Shown here piece by piece: positions 8,824 to 17,020 of a stretch of 64,000 nt of DNA (position 1 is the first letter of the stretch; every line of letters starts with the position of its first letter). The notes below the pieces were generated by a model. That model was not told the origin of the DNA, did no database searches, and saw nothing but the letters and a program-made list of their open reading frames with translations. This DNA is from Streptomyces smyrnaeus (lineage in GTDB: Bacteria; Actinomycetota; Actinomycetes; Streptomycetales; Streptomycetaceae). A program made the translations under genes and the position numbers. The stretch lies in the NCBI RefSeq assembly GCF_017676345.1, contig NZ_JAFFZM010000011.1, forward strand, positions 205,566 through 269,565. Reading direction: 5' to 3'.

Positions 8824-9597
8824 TCAGCCGCCGTCCGCGGTGCCGTCGGGGTCGCGGTCGCAGCCGCCGTCCAGCGGGCCACGCCGGTGGGGCAGTTCGG
8901 CCAGGGCGAGCAGTTCCTGCGGGGTGACGCCCTCCGGGACGGGCACCGGCGGCGGGGTGCGCAGCGGCGGCTGCCATCCCTCCTCCGGATCGAAGCGGCG
9001 CACCACTTTGGCGGGGGCTCCCGCGACCACCGCGTGGTCCGGCACCTCCCCGCGCACCACTGCACCCGCCGCGACCACGACGTTCCGCCCCAGCGTCGCA
9101 CCCGGCAGCACCACGGCCCCGGCCCCGATCCAGCTGCCGGCGCCGATCTCGACAGGTGCCGTGCGCGGCCACTGCTTGCCGACCGGCCGTGCCGGATCGT
9201 CGTAGGAGTGGTTGGTGGAGGTGATGTAGACGTACGGGCCGCAGAACACGTCGTCCCCCACGCTGACCCGGGTGTCGGCGATGACATGGCTGCCCCGGCC
9301 CAGCACCACGCCGTTGCCCAGCCGCAGCACGGTCTCGGGGCCCAGGTCCAGATCCGGCATCATCCCGGCCGTCAGCGTGACGTCCTGGCCGACGACGCAG
9401 TGGTCGCCGAGCTCGATCCACGGCGTACCGAAGAGCGTTCCCTGCGGAAAGGCGAGCCGGGTCCCGGTGCCGATCCGGCGGAACGCGTACGGCCCGGGGC
9501 GCTCGGCCGTGACGGCTCCCGCGTACTGGACCCGGCGCCAGATGCCGTGCACGGCGCGGGAGGTGAGGGACGAGAACGTGTTCCTGAGGGATGGCAC
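8824..9597 (-). CDS. hexapeptide-repeat (left-handed beta-helix) acyltransferase
   Basis: A roughly 257-residue protein whose middle two-thirds is made of [LIV]-G-x4 hexapeptide turns such as IELGDHCVVGQDV, VSVGDDVFCGPYVYI, IGAGSWIGAGAVV and VVAGAPAKVVRRF. The histidine in ITSTNHSYDDPARPVG is at the position of the acyltransferase catalytic residue in maltose/galactoside O-acetyltransferase relatives. Polysaccharide, glycolipid or antibiotic acetylation are all possible. The start is uncertain: GTG 9597 (MPSLRNTF) is preferred, but ATG 9621 is in frame. Confidence 0.8.
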   Translation of the reverse strand: MPSLRNTFSSLTSRAVHGIWRRVQYAGAVTAERPGPYAFRRIGTGTRLAFPQGTLFGTPWIELGDHCVVGQDVTLTAGMMPDLDLGPETVLRLGNGVVLGRGSHVIADTRVSVGDDVFCGPYVYITSTNHSYDDPARPVGKQWPRTAPVEIGAGSWIGAGAVVLPGATLGRNVVVAAGAVVRGEVPDHAVVAGAPAKVVRRFDPEEGWQPPLRTPPPVPVPEGVTPQELLALAELPHRRGPLDGGCDRDPDGTADGG

Positions 9598-9701
9598 GCC
9601 GTCACGGTAGCGCCCTGGCACCCGCTCGCCCCGGTGAGGTTCCTCACCAGTAGCTTCCGGGTCGCGCCGACCCGGCCGCAGCCGGTCCGCGGCTGCGCGG
9701 C

Positions 9702-10301
9702 TCAGGAGGGCGAGGGCGGCTCGCAGACGGACGCCGCGCGATGCTGTGCGGCCAGCTCCACATAGGCGAGCGCGTTCAACCGCACGCCCTCACGCTCCTC
9801 CTCGGTCAGCTCCCGGCGCACCTTGCCCGGCACCCCGGCGACCAGCGAGCCGGGCGGCACGACGGTGCCCTGCGGCACCAGGGTCTGCGCGGCGACGAGC
9901 GAACCGGCACCGATGTGCGCGCCGTTGAGGACGGTGGCTCCCATACCGATCAGCACCTCGTCCTCGACGGTGCAGCCGTGCAGCACCGCGTTGTGTCCCA
10001 CGGTGACCCGTGCGCCGACGGTGACGGGGAAGCCCGGGTCGCCGTGGACGGTGCAGTTGTCCTGCACATTGCTGTCCTCGCCCAGCACGATGGGACCGGC
10101 GTCGGCACGCAGCACGGCGCCGTACCACAGGCTCGACCCGGCGGCCATGGTGACCTGGCCGGCGATCACGGAGGTCGGCGCGTTGAACGCCGCGCCGTCC
10201 AGTTGGGGTTCGTGCCCGCCGACCGCCACGAGCAGTCCACGCTGTGCCACACCACTCTCCGCTTCGGGTATGCCGCTGTTGCCGCGTTCCGTCTCACTCA
10301 C
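9702..10301 (-). CDS. gamma-carbonic-anhydrase-like hexapeptide protein
   Basis: A 199-residue left-handed beta-helix protein of the gamma-carbonic anhydrase/PaaY group. Metal-ligand positions are present: SNVQDNCTVHGDPG followed by VTVGHNAVLHGCTVED, which supply three histidines, then the trimer-type end VAGVPGKVRRELTEEE. The GTG at 10301 overlaps the DedA stop in GTGAGTGA, an arrangement that favours translational coupling. A later GTG near residue 18 (MAQRGLLVAVGG) is an alternative start closer to the length of homologues. Confidence 0.82.
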   Translation of the reverse strand: MSETERGNSGIPEAESGVAQRGLLVAVGGHEPQLDGAAFNAPTSVIAGQVTMAAGSSLWYGAVLRADAGPIVLGEDSNVQDNCTVHGDPGFPVTVGARVTVGHNAVLHGCTVEDEVLIGMGATVLNGAHIGAGSLVAAQTLVPQGTVVPPGSLVAGVPGKVRRELTEEEREGVRLNALAYVELAAQHRAASVCEPPSPS

Positions 10302-11061
10302 CTGCCGGGCCCGTCGCCGCGGTGTCCAGCTCCGGCGCCGCAACGCTCACGCCGTCCGCGGACCGGTCCGCGTCCCCGGCACCCGCGGCCGTCCGCTCCC
10401 CTCCGGCTCCGGCGGGGTCCGGTCGCCCTTCCGCTACCGGGCTCCCGGTCGTCCCGGCCGTGACCTTCGCCGCGCGGCGCTTGACGATCACCATGGAGGC
10501 GACGCCGATCAGCACGGCGACCACCAGTCCGAGCCAGGAGAAGCGCTTGAGCCACGCCTCGGCGACGATACCGACGTAGTAGATGACGGCGGTCGTACCA
10601 CCGGCCCACAGCACTCCGCCCAGCACGTTCGCCGTCAGGAACTTCCAGTACGGCATCTTCAGTACGCCCGCGAGCGGTCCGGCGAAGATGCGCAGCAGTG
10701 CGATGAACCGGCCGAAGAAGACCGCCCACATACCCCACCGCTGGAAGGAGCGTTCGGCGGTGGCCACATGGCCGGGCCCGAAGTGCTTGGGGAACTTCCG
10801 GCCCAGCCACTCCAGCAGCGGCTTGCCGCCCTTGCGGCCGATGGCGTACCCGATCGAGTCGCCCACCACGGCCCCGACCGTGGCGCAGGTTCCCAGGATC
10901 AGTGGGTCGATGTGGCCCTGCTGCGAGGCCAGCAGCGCGGAGCTGACGAGAACGATCTCCCCGGGCAGTGGAATGCCCAGGCTCTCCAGCCCGATGACGA
11001 CCCCCACCAGGAGGTACACGCTCACGGCCGGAACGCTCTCCAGCCACTCCTGGATGTGCAA
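10294..11061 (-). CDS. DedA-family membrane protein
   Basis: A 255-residue polytopic protein of the DedA/VTT family, implicated in scramblase-type lipid flipping and membrane homeostasis. It shows GLESLGIPLPGEIVL, GDSIGYAIGRKGG and FFGRFIALLRIFAGPLAG (the conserved FxGRF-R-P block), then helices and a long acidic/alanine tail. TTG 11059-11061 is chosen because AGAGGAAG lies 8 nt upstream and homologues start just before HIQEWL; the frame itself is open to 11151. It is translationally coupled to the downstream hexapeptide protein. Confidence 0.85.
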   Translation of the reverse strand: MHIQEWLESVPAVSVYLLVGVVIGLESLGIPLPGEIVLVSSALLASQQGHIDPLILGTCATVGAVVGDSIGYAIGRKGGKPLLEWLGRKFPKHFGPGHVATAERSFQRWGMWAVFFGRFIALLRIFAGPLAGVLKMPYWKFLTANVLGGVLWAGGTTAVIYYVGIVAEAWLKRFSWLGLVVAVLIGVASMVIVKRRAAKVTAGTTGSPVAEGRPDPAGAGGERTAAGAGDADRSADGVSVAAPELDTAATGPAGE

Positions 11062-11174
11062 CTGCGGCTTCCTCTCATGACACGGGCACGAGCTGTCATG
11101 GCAGCACGGGTCCGGAAGCCTACTCGACCGGGCACCGCCCGGGCCGCGCACCCCGCGTCGAGCGCAGCGCCAGG

Positions 11175-11630
11175 TCAGTCGTTGGGCCGCAGGGTCCAGA
11201 CGATGGTCATCTCACTGGTGACGGCGCCGTCGGGGCGGCTGAGCGCGACCCGCACCGGAAACTCCGGTCGTTCGCCCCTGTCCAGCTCCGCGACCACGTC
11301 GGCCGCCGGGCGGCCGAGTTCGGCGGTGGCGGTGACGACGCCCTTGGCGATCTTCTTGAAGTCCATCTCGGCGCGCACCGGCAGCGGGACGGAGCGGGAG
11401 AGCTGGTCGGCGAAGGCGGCCAGCGTCACCGCTCCGCTCGCCGACTCCGCGAGCGTGAACATCGCACCGGCGTGCGGGCCGCCGACGTGGTTGTGGTACT
11501 CGCTCCGGTCGGGCAGCGAGACGACGACCCGCTCCGGTGTCGTTTCGAGGTACTGGAGGTCGAGGGTGCGGGCCATGGGCACGGAAGCCCTCATCATCTC
11601 GCCGATGTCCGGCTGCGACTGAGTGGTCAT
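11175..11630 (-). CDS. DUF4442 / PaaI-like hotdog thioesterase
   Basis: A 151-residue hotdog-fold protein. The central NHVGGPHAGAMFTLAESASGAV matches the helix and catalytic loop of DUF4442/PaaI-type acyl-CoA thioesterases, followed by the RAEMDFKKIAKG strand. The acyl substrate is unknown. It is a single minus-strand gene facing away from the next, Q-rich membrane protein gene across a promoter region with a palindrome at 11704-11713. Confidence 0.8.
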   Translation of the reverse strand: MTTQSQPDIGEMMRASVPMARTLDLQYLETTPERVVVSLPDRSEYHNHVGGPHAGAMFTLAESASGAVTLAAFADQLSRSVPLPVRAEMDFKKIAKGVVTATAELGRPAADVVAELDRGERPEFPVRVALSRPDGAVTSEMTIVWTLRPND

Positions 11631-11703
11631 GGCCGCACGTTACCACTGAGTAACCGCGGGCGGGAGAATCGTTCTTTCCCGCTTCCGACCCATTCATGTA
11701 GCG

Positions 11704-11766
11704 GGTACGTACCGATCCGAGGGGAGCGGTGGTCGGCAGGAAGAGCGCACCATAGGGTTGTCAGCC
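11704..11766 (+). promoter_or_regulatory. palindrome and -10 element before the Q/P/G-rich protein gene
   Basis: The 10-bp palindrome GGTACGTACC at 11704-11713 lies about 40 bp upstream of TAGGGT at 11753-11758, which ends 8 nt before the ATG at 11767. There is no purine-rich ribosome-binding site, so transcription may start at or next to the ATG. Confidence 0.45.
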
Positions 11767-12894
11767 ATGTGGCCAGGACAGCAGCAGCCCGGGGGCGAGC
11801 AGAACCCGCAGCAGCCGAACCCGTACCAACAGCCCGGCTACGGGCAGCCGAACCCGTATCAGCAGCCCGGCTACGGGCAACAGCCTCCGGGCCAGCAGCC
11901 CGGTCACGGGCAGCCGCCGGCGGGTCAGCCCGGCTACGGGCAGCAGCCGCCGACCGGTCAGCCCGGTTACGGGCCGCAGCAAGGAGCGCCGTCGTACCCC
12001 TACGGCCAGCAGCCGGGCGGCCCCGGCCAGTCGGGGCAGTGGGGCCCGGCGGACATGCCCGGCGGTCCGCAGTCGCCCAAGGGCGGCGGGAGCGGCGGGG
12101 GCGGCCGGAAGAAGACGGTCGTCATCTCGATCGTCGCCGCGGTCGCGGTCGTCGCGGCCACCGTCGCGGGCGTCGTCGTGCTCGGCGGTGACGACGACAG
12201 CGGCAAGAAGAACGAGGCCGACAAGTCCGCCTCGCCCTCGGTGAAGACCAAGCCGGAGAAGAGCGAGGATGCGGACCCGGGAGGCGGGGGCAAAGCCTCC
12301 AAGGACCCGTCCGACCCGGTGGTCCCCGGCTGGCAGACCGTCGTCAACCCCAAGTGGTACTCGGCCTTCGACGTACCGGACAGCAAGGACTGGACGCTCG
12401 CGAGCCAGGGCACCATCACCGGCTTCGAGAGCGACAAGGGCAAGGTCCTGGTCGCCATGTCGGCGCCCGCCTACTACAAGGACAACTGGTGCAAGGAGAG
12501 CAGCCGCGCCGCCGTCGGCACCAAGGGCGGGCAGGGCTCCAAGAACACCAAGGAGGCGGCGCGGATCGCGGCGGGCAACTTCGCGATAGCCGGCTACGAC
12601 CAGAAGCAGAAGGGCACCCTCAAGGTCTCCAAGGCCAAGCCGTTCAAGAACAAGCACGGCATCAAGGGCCACACCGCCACCGCGAAGGTCACAGGAGCTC
12701 CCAAGGCGGACAAGTGCGCCACCAGCGCGGGCAAGGTCGTCACGGCGTCCTGGATCAACAGCAACGGTGACCTGGCGATCTGGGTCCTCTACACCGACGC
12801 GGGCGTCAAGGACGAGCTCCCGGACGCCACCATCAAGAAGATCATGGGCAGCCTCCGCACCTACGACGGCGGCGGGAACGAGCCCCGCGGCTGA
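11767..12894 (+). CDS. single-pass membrane protein with Q/P/G-rich repeat N-terminus
   Basis: A 375-residue protein with no assigned function. Residues 1-100 are a cytoplasmic low-complexity tract built from about eight imperfect QQPGYGQ-type repeats. A transmembrane helix follows (VVISIVAAVAVVAATVAGVV, near 118-137), then a charged Lys/Asp/Ser linker and an extracytoplasmic domain with WYSAFDVPDSKDWTL, two conserved cysteines (DNWCKESS, ADKCATS) and AIWVLYTD near the end. Architecture resembles DUF-type surface proteins of streptomycetes in which the Gly/Pro/Gln tail faces the cytosol. The gene ends at the shared hairpin 12928-12955. Confidence 0.75.
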   Translation: MWPGQQQPGGEQNPQQPNPYQQPGYGQPNPYQQPGYGQQPPGQQPGHGQPPAGQPGYGQQPPTGQPGYGPQQGAPSYPYGQQPGGPGQSGQWGPADMPGGPQSPKGGGSGGGGRKKTVVISIVAAVAVVAATVAGVVVLGGDDDSGKKNEADKSASPSVKTKPEKSEDADPGGGGKASKDPSDPVVPGWQTVVNPKWYSAFDVPDSKDWTLASQGTITGFESDKGKVLVAMSAPAYYKDNWCKESSRAAVGTKGGQGSKNTKEAARIAAGNFAIAGYDQKQKGTLKVSKAKPFKNKHGIKGHTATAKVTGAPKADKCATSAGKVVTASWINSNGDLAIWVLYTDAGVKDELPDATIKKIMGSLRTYDGGGNEPRG

Positions 12895-12927
12895 CCCGGC
12901 AAGCCCGGCGCGGTGCGGGCCCGGGGC

Positions 12928-12955
12928 GGCGCCTTCAGCCGATGCTGAAGGCGCC
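12928..12955. terminator. perfect 12-bp hairpin spanning a stop codon
   Basis: GGCGCCTTCAGC (12928-12939), loop CGAT, GCTGAAGGCGCC (12944-12955) is a perfect inverted repeat. It overlaps the last codons and the stop (12935-12937) of the minus-strand spermidine-synthase-like gene and lies 33 bp beyond the plus-strand gene. It therefore probably terminates both convergent transcripts. Confidence 0.8.
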
Positions 12956-13795
12956 GTCCGGCGGTTCGGGGCTCGGTACGGCGTCGCCGTCCTCGACCGC
13001 CCGCGCGCCGCTCGTGAAGCGCTCCAGTGCCGCTCCGTGCTCCACCCGGGCCGGAAACGGATCGGCCGAGCAGCGGCGGGCCAGTTCGGACAGCGGCTGC
13101 TGGTGCCGCGAGGCGAGCAGCAGAATGTTGCCGAACCGCCGTCCCCGCAGCACCGCCGGCTCGGCGACGACTGCCAGCTGCGGGAAGACCGCGGCGAACG
13201 TGGCCAGTTGGGAGGCCAGGAAGCGGAACGGAGCGGCGTCGGCGAGATTGGCCACGTACGTGCCCCCGGGCCGCAGCACCCGTTCCACCTCCCTCGCGTA
13301 CGGCAGCGTGGTCAGATGCGCCGGCACCTGCGAGCCGCCGTAGACGTCGGCCACCAGCACGTCCGCGCTGCCGGTCGGCGAGGACTCGGCCAGGGCCCGC
13401 CCGTCGACGGCCTCCACCGTGATGTCGGCACCGTCCGGGAGTGGCAGGTACGCGGCGACGAACGCGGTCAACTCGGCGTCCGGGTCGGCCACCTGCTGCC
13501 GCGAGCCGGGCCGGGTGGCGGCGAGGTAGCGGGGCAGGGTCAGCGCTCCCCCGCCGAGGTGGAGCACGTCCAGCGGCGCCCCGGGCGGCGCCGCCACATC
13601 CAGCAGGTGGCCGACCCGGCGCGCGTACTCGAACTCCAGATGCCGGGGGTCGTCCAGGTCGACATAGGACTGCGGCGCCCCGTCCACGGTCAGTAGCCAG
13701 GCCCGCTCCCGGTCGACGTCCGGCAGCAGCTTGGCGGTGCCGCCCGCGACGGCTCGGGTGCGGGGTATCTGCTCCCCGTGGGCGTCGGTGTCCAC
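12935..13795 (-). CDS. spermidine-synthase-like SAM-binding protein
   Basis: A 286-residue Rossmann-fold protein of the spermidine/spermine synthase family. It has SYVDLDDPRHLEFEYARRVG, the nucleotide-binding LDVLHLGGGALTLPRYLA, the acidic PDAELTAFV, and the gate/product region VLVADVYGGSQVPAHL. Family members of this actinomycete type lack some polyamine-binding residues and may not make spermidine. GTG 13795 is chosen because the upstream frame runs into sequence with no homology. Its last codons form the hairpin described at 12928. Confidence 0.8.
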   Translation of the reverse strand: MDTDAHGEQIPRTRAVAGGTAKLLPDVDRERAWLLTVDGAPQSYVDLDDPRHLEFEYARRVGHLLDVAAPPGAPLDVLHLGGGALTLPRYLAATRPGSRQQVADPDAELTAFVAAYLPLPDGADITVEAVDGRALAESSPTGSADVLVADVYGGSQVPAHLTTLPYAREVERVLRPGGTYVANLADAAPFRFLASQLATFAAVFPQLAVVAEPAVLRGRRFGNILLLASRHQQPLSELARRCSADPFPARVEHGAALERFTSGARAVEDGDAVPSPEPPDGAFSIG

Positions 13796-13823
13796 CGCCC
13801 CATTGTGCGGGTGGGCGGGCGGC

Positions 13824-14441
13824 TCAGGACACCTCGGGCAGGGGCACGTAGGTGTCGACGGCATCCAGCAGCGCCTCGATCGTGCCTTGCCACCGTGGAT
13901 CGCCCTCCAGCGCACGGCGGGCGGAGACCCGTACGGCCGGGAGGGACTCCCCCGCGAAGCCGTGCGCCGTCAGCTGCGCCCGTACCTCGCTCTCCACCAG
14001 CTCGGTCAGCTCGTCGTTGCCGGCGTCGGCCATGGACAGGGCCACGACCAGGTGTGCGAGGCCGCTGCGCCGGGCGAGCGCGAGGTGGTCGGCCGTGCCG
14101 GAGCGGGCGCCTTCCAGGACGGAGACGACGAGCACCGCACCGTCGAGGCCACCCAGCCCCCCGGGGCCGAGCGGATCCTGCCGGTCTTCCCGGCCTTCCA
14201 GGTGTTCCGGGCCCTCGGCAGGGTCCAGCAGGGTGTAGCGACGGGTGTCGGTCGCGTACCGGAATCGTCGTCGTGGCCGGTGTGGATATCCGGGGCGGCG
14301 GGGGCCGGGGGCACCGGGCGTGCGGGCCGCCGCCAGCGCAGCGGCCAGCGTGGTCTTGCCGTGCCCTTGGTGGCCCAGCGTGCCGATGGTCAGATGCGGA
14401 ACGGGATGCGGGATGACGCACGGGTGGGTGTGGCCGGACAT
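13824..14441 (-). CDS. stand-alone EF-Tu G-domain-like protein (domains II and III absent)
   Basis: A 205-residue protein that aligns by eye with the GTPase domain of EF-Tu from PHLTIGTLGHQGHGKTT (EF-Tu: PHVNIGTIGHVDHGKTT) to LLDAVDTYVPLPE, where EF-Tu continues into domain II; here a stop follows two codons later. G1 is GHQGHGKT (24-30), but the switch I effector loop is missing, G3 DCPGH is replaced by LLDPAEG, and G4 NKAD by SMAD, while the segment LDGAVLVVSVLEG is retained. It may be a decayed or repurposed relative of the divergent tuf3 known in some streptomycetes. GTP hydrolysis and aminoacyl-tRNA binding look unlikely. Confidence 0.8.
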   Translation of the reverse strand: MSGHTHPCVIPHPVPHLTIGTLGHQGHGKTTLAAALAAARTPGAPGPRRPGYPHRPRRRFRYATDTRRYTLLDPAEGPEHLEGREDRQDPLGPGGLGGLDGAVLVVSVLEGARSGTADHLALARRSGLAHLVVALSMADAGNDELTELVESEVRAQLTAHGFAGESLPAVRVSARRALEGDPRWQGTIEALLDAVDTYVPLPEVS

Positions 14442-14474
14442 GGGTGCCCTCCTGGACCGGTACGAGACGAGGCG

Positions 14475-14512
14475 GGACCCCGCAGGAGGACCGACCCTCC
14501 CCTGCGGGGTCC
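14475..14512 (-). terminator. perfect 12-bp hairpin upstream of the EF-Tu-like gene
   Basis: GGACCCCGCAGG (14475-14486) and CCTGCGGGGTCC (14501-14512) pair perfectly around a 14-nt loop. On the minus strand the hairpin lies 33 nt before the ATG of the EF-Tu-like gene and 20 nt after the stop of a small upstream frame, so it could be a terminator of an upstream transcript or an attenuator in the leader of the EF-Tu-like gene. Confidence 0.65.
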
Positions 14513-14532
14513 TCGGTTCGGTCCGGGAAGGG

Positions 14533-14679
14533 TCAGCGTCGGCGGAGACGGACGCCGGGAGGCAGGCAGCAGGCGTGCGTGCCCGCGGTCAGCACGCGCA
14601 GGCCCGGGAGCGGGACGAGGGCAGCCCGCGGAGCGGCCGCGACCGCGGCCGGAGCACAGAGTCGGGGCTGCCGGAACAT
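14533..14679 (-). CDS. possible 48-codon small ORF in the leader of the EF-Tu-like gene
   Basis: A short frame beginning MFRQPRLCAP and ending CCLPPGVRLRRR, rich in Ala/Pro with a paired cysteine and a basic tail. It is too short for statistics and has no good ribosome-binding site. Its only support is its position: its stop lies 20 nt before the strong hairpin at 14475-14512 and the EF-Tu-like gene. It could be a leader peptide or chance. Otherwise the 434-bp stretch 14442-14875 holds no recognisable gene. Confidence 0.25.
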   Translation of the reverse strand: MFRQPRLCAPAAVAAAPRAALVPLPGLRVLTAGTHACCLPPGVRLRRR

Positions 14680-14875
14680 CGGTCGATCATCGCCCGCTCA
14701 ACCGCCCCGCGTCGAACGGTTTTCGACGCTGCCGCCCGCGGCCCGTGCTGCGCCCTCCGGCGCAGGTGAAAGCGGGGATGGACAGCGGACGAACACCGCT
14801 TCGAAGCGGCACCTTTCGGGCTTTCCGTACCGCATCGAACAGCGGAGGGACCGGTTCGTCGGTTACGCTCCCAGC

Positions 14876-15655
14876 GTGCCCGTCCCCGCCACGCAGCCAG
14901 ACGGACTCCCCGGCCGTCTCACCAGGACGCTGCTCTCACCATGGTCCCGCCTCGCCCTGCTGGCCGTACTGCTGTGCGGGGCGGCGACGACGATGCTGCT
15001 GTACGAGCCCCAGCGGCTGCTCGCCCACGGCTGGCCTCCGCAGGCCGCCGGCGGAGTGGCCGTCGCCCTCTTCGGCGCCGCCTACGGGCTGTGCACCGCG
15101 GCCTTCGTACCCCGCCCGGTGCTCAACGTCGCGGCAGGCGTGCTCTTCGGCGCGCAGGCCGGCACCTTCTCGGCGACGGCCGGCACGGTGATCGGCGCGG
15201 GCATCGCCTTCGGACTGGGCCGACTGCTGGGCCAGGACGCGCTGCGCACACTGCTGCGGGGGCGTTGGCTGGCCGCCGCCGACCGTCAGTTGAGCAAGCA
15301 CGGCTTCCGCTCGATGCTGGTGATCCGGTTGCTGCCCGGCGTACCGTTCGCCGCCTCCAACTACGGCGCCGCCGTCTCCCGGATGAGCTGGCCCGCCTTC
15401 CTCGGGGCGACGGCGCTCGGTTCGGTGCCCAACACCGCGGCCTACGTCATCGCGGGCAGCAGCGCCGCGACGCCGACTTCCCCGGTCTTTTTGGCCTCGT
15501 TCGGTTTCATCGCGCTCTCCGGGCTGGCGGGCGGCGTGGTCGCCTGGCGCAAGCGCGCCCAGCTGCGGGGCACCGCCCCCCGCGAGGCCGCCGCGACCAC
15601 CGCCCCTCCCGAAGCCTGCTCGCCGCCGGTGCGCGAGCCGGTCTCCCACCACTGA
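14876..15655 (+). CDS. TVP38/TMEM64 (VTT-domain) membrane protein
   Basis: A 259-residue polytopic protein of the VTT/SNARE-associated family, distantly related to DedA and to lipid scramblases. After a first helix (LALLAVLLCGAATTMLL) it carries FVPRPVLNVAAGVLFGAQ, IAFGLGRLLGQ and the conserved VIRLLPGVPFAASNYGAAVS, then GSVPNTAAYVIAG. GTG 14876 is preceded by TACGCT at 6 nt and no Shine-Dalgarno, so leaderless translation is plausible. It is followed 33 bp later by uppP, and both proteins act on membrane lipids. Confidence 0.82.
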   Translation: MPVPATQPDGLPGRLTRTLLSPWSRLALLAVLLCGAATTMLLYEPQRLLAHGWPPQAAGGVAVALFGAAYGLCTAAFVPRPVLNVAAGVLFGAQAGTFSATAGTVIGAGIAFGLGRLLGQDALRTLLRGRWLAAADRQLSKHGFRSMLVIRLLPGVPFAASNYGAAVSRMSWPAFLGATALGSVPNTAAYVIAGSSAATPTSPVFLASFGFIALSGLAGGVVAWRKRAQLRGTAPREAAATTAPPEACSPPVREPVSHH

Positions 15656-15688
15656 CACCGACTATCACAGGGACGAGCCCCGCCGCAG

Positions 15689-16561
15689 ATGTCTTGGTTT
15701 GAATCCTTCGTCCTCGGACTCGTCCAGGGACTGACCGAGTTCCTCCCGATCTCCTCCAGCGCCCATCTGCGGCTGGTCGCGGCGTTCGCCGGCTGGAAGG
15801 ATCCCGGCGCCGCGTTCACCGCCGTCACCCAGATCGGCACCGAGGCAGCCGTGCTGATCTTCTTCCGCAAGGACATCGGCCGTATCCTCGCGGCCTGGTT
15901 CCGCTCGCTCCACGACCGCGAGGCCCGCAGCGACCACAACGCGCAGATGGGCTGGCTCGTCATCGTCGGCTCCATCCCGATCGGGGTGCTCGGACTGACC
16001 TTCAAGGACCAGATCGAAGGTCCGTTCCGCGATCTGCGGCTGATCGCGAGCACGCTGGTGGGTCTGGGCATCGTCCTCGGCATCGCCGACCGGATGGCGG
16101 CCCGCGACACCAAGGGCGGCCGGCACCGGGCGCGGCGCGAGCGCAAGTCGCTGGAACAGCTCACCGTGCGCGACGGCCTGCTCTACGGATGCGCGCAGGC
16201 ACTGGCGCTGGTACCGGGGGTGTCCCGGTCGGGCGCCACCATCAGCGGTGGCCTGTTCATGGGGTACCGGCGCGAGGCGGCGGCCCGGTACTCCTTCCTG
16301 CTGGCGATTCCCGCGGTGCTCGCCTCGGGCCTGTTCGAACTCAAGGACATCGGCGAGGGGCATGTCTCCTGGGGCCCGACACTCTTCGCCACCGTACTGG
16401 CGTTCGTGGTGGCATATGCCGTCATCGCATGGTTCATGCGGTTCATCTCCACCCGCAGCTTCATGCCGTTCGTCATCTACCGGATCCTGCTGGGACTGGC
16501 CCTGTTCGCGCTGATGGCGGCGGGCGTGCTCAGCCCGCACGCGGGCGAGTCGGTGGGCTGA
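15689..16561 (+). CDS. uppP: undecaprenyl-diphosphatase UppP/BacA
   Basis: A 290-residue integral membrane pyrophosphatase that recycles undecaprenyl pyrophosphate to the carrier lipid used in peptidoglycan and wall polymer synthesis; overexpression gives bacitracin resistance in other bacteria. The diagnostic motifs are intact: LTEFLPISSSAHLRL at 17-31, TQIGTEAAVLIFF near 47-59, and VPGVSRSGATIS near 176-187 with the catalytic serine/arginine. Eight or so hydrophobic helices are visible. Length matches the family. Confidence 0.95.
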   Translation: MSWFESFVLGLVQGLTEFLPISSSAHLRLVAAFAGWKDPGAAFTAVTQIGTEAAVLIFFRKDIGRILAAWFRSLHDREARSDHNAQMGWLVIVGSIPIGVLGLTFKDQIEGPFRDLRLIASTLVGLGIVLGIADRMAARDTKGGRHRARRERKSLEQLTVRDGLLYGCAQALALVPGVSRSGATISGGLFMGYRREAAARYSFLLAIPAVLASGLFELKDIGEGHVSWGPTLFATVLAFVVAYAVIAWFMRFISTRSFMPFVIYRILLGLALFALMAAGVLSPHAGESVG

Positions 16562-16591
16562 CCGCCGGACCCGGGGGCGGACCGGCTGCCG

Positions 16592-16912
16592 TCAGCGGCG
16601 CCGTTCGCGCTCCTGCCGGCGCCTGCGCCTGAGCACCAGCAGATCGACGGCCGCACCCAGCGCCAACGCGCCGCAGACGGCTGCCAGCACGACGAGAACC
16701 CGGTCGCTGGGGGTGCTGTGGCTGTCGGAAGAGGCGGCCCACCAGGCGAACAGCGCCGCGGCCGCGGCGAAGAACGGCACTCCGATGGACGACAGCAACG
16801 TGCGCAGTCGGAGGTCGCTGCGGGCGGTCACCGGTTCGGTACCGGAGCGGGGGCGGCGGTGGGAGCGGGGATCGTCGTCCCGGTGCGGGCCGGGCTGCGG
16901 TGGCTGGGACAC
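16592..16912 (-). CDS. small DUF6343-like membrane protein
   Basis: A 106-residue protein with a charged N-terminus (RTGTEP-like RSGTEPVTARSDLRLRTLLS), two hydrophobic segments (VPFFAAAAALFAWWAA and VLVVLAAVCGALALGAAV) and a very basic tail RRRRRQERERRR. This pattern fits the streptomycete DUF6343 family of unknown function. It converges on uppP with a 30-bp gap. Confidence 0.7.
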   Translation of the reverse strand: MSQPPQPGPHRDDDPRSHRRPRSGTEPVTARSDLRLRTLLSSIGVPFFAAAAALFAWWAASSDSHSTPSDRVLVVLAAVCGALALGAAVDLLVLRRRRRQERERRR

Positions 16913-17020
16913 GGAAACTGCCTTTCGCCGGTGGACTCCCCCATGATTCCCGGCGCGCTCCGGAAACCCGGCGCGGACGCGCCAGTGGCCCGGCCGGGAC
17001 GCGTCGGGGCAGCGGAGGAT

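Noticed and set aside
11767..12060. prion-like or spider-silk-type function of the QQPGYGQ repeats
   Set aside because: Such Q/P/G tails are common on streptomycete membrane proteins; nothing in the sequence shows more than a disordered cytoplasmic tail.
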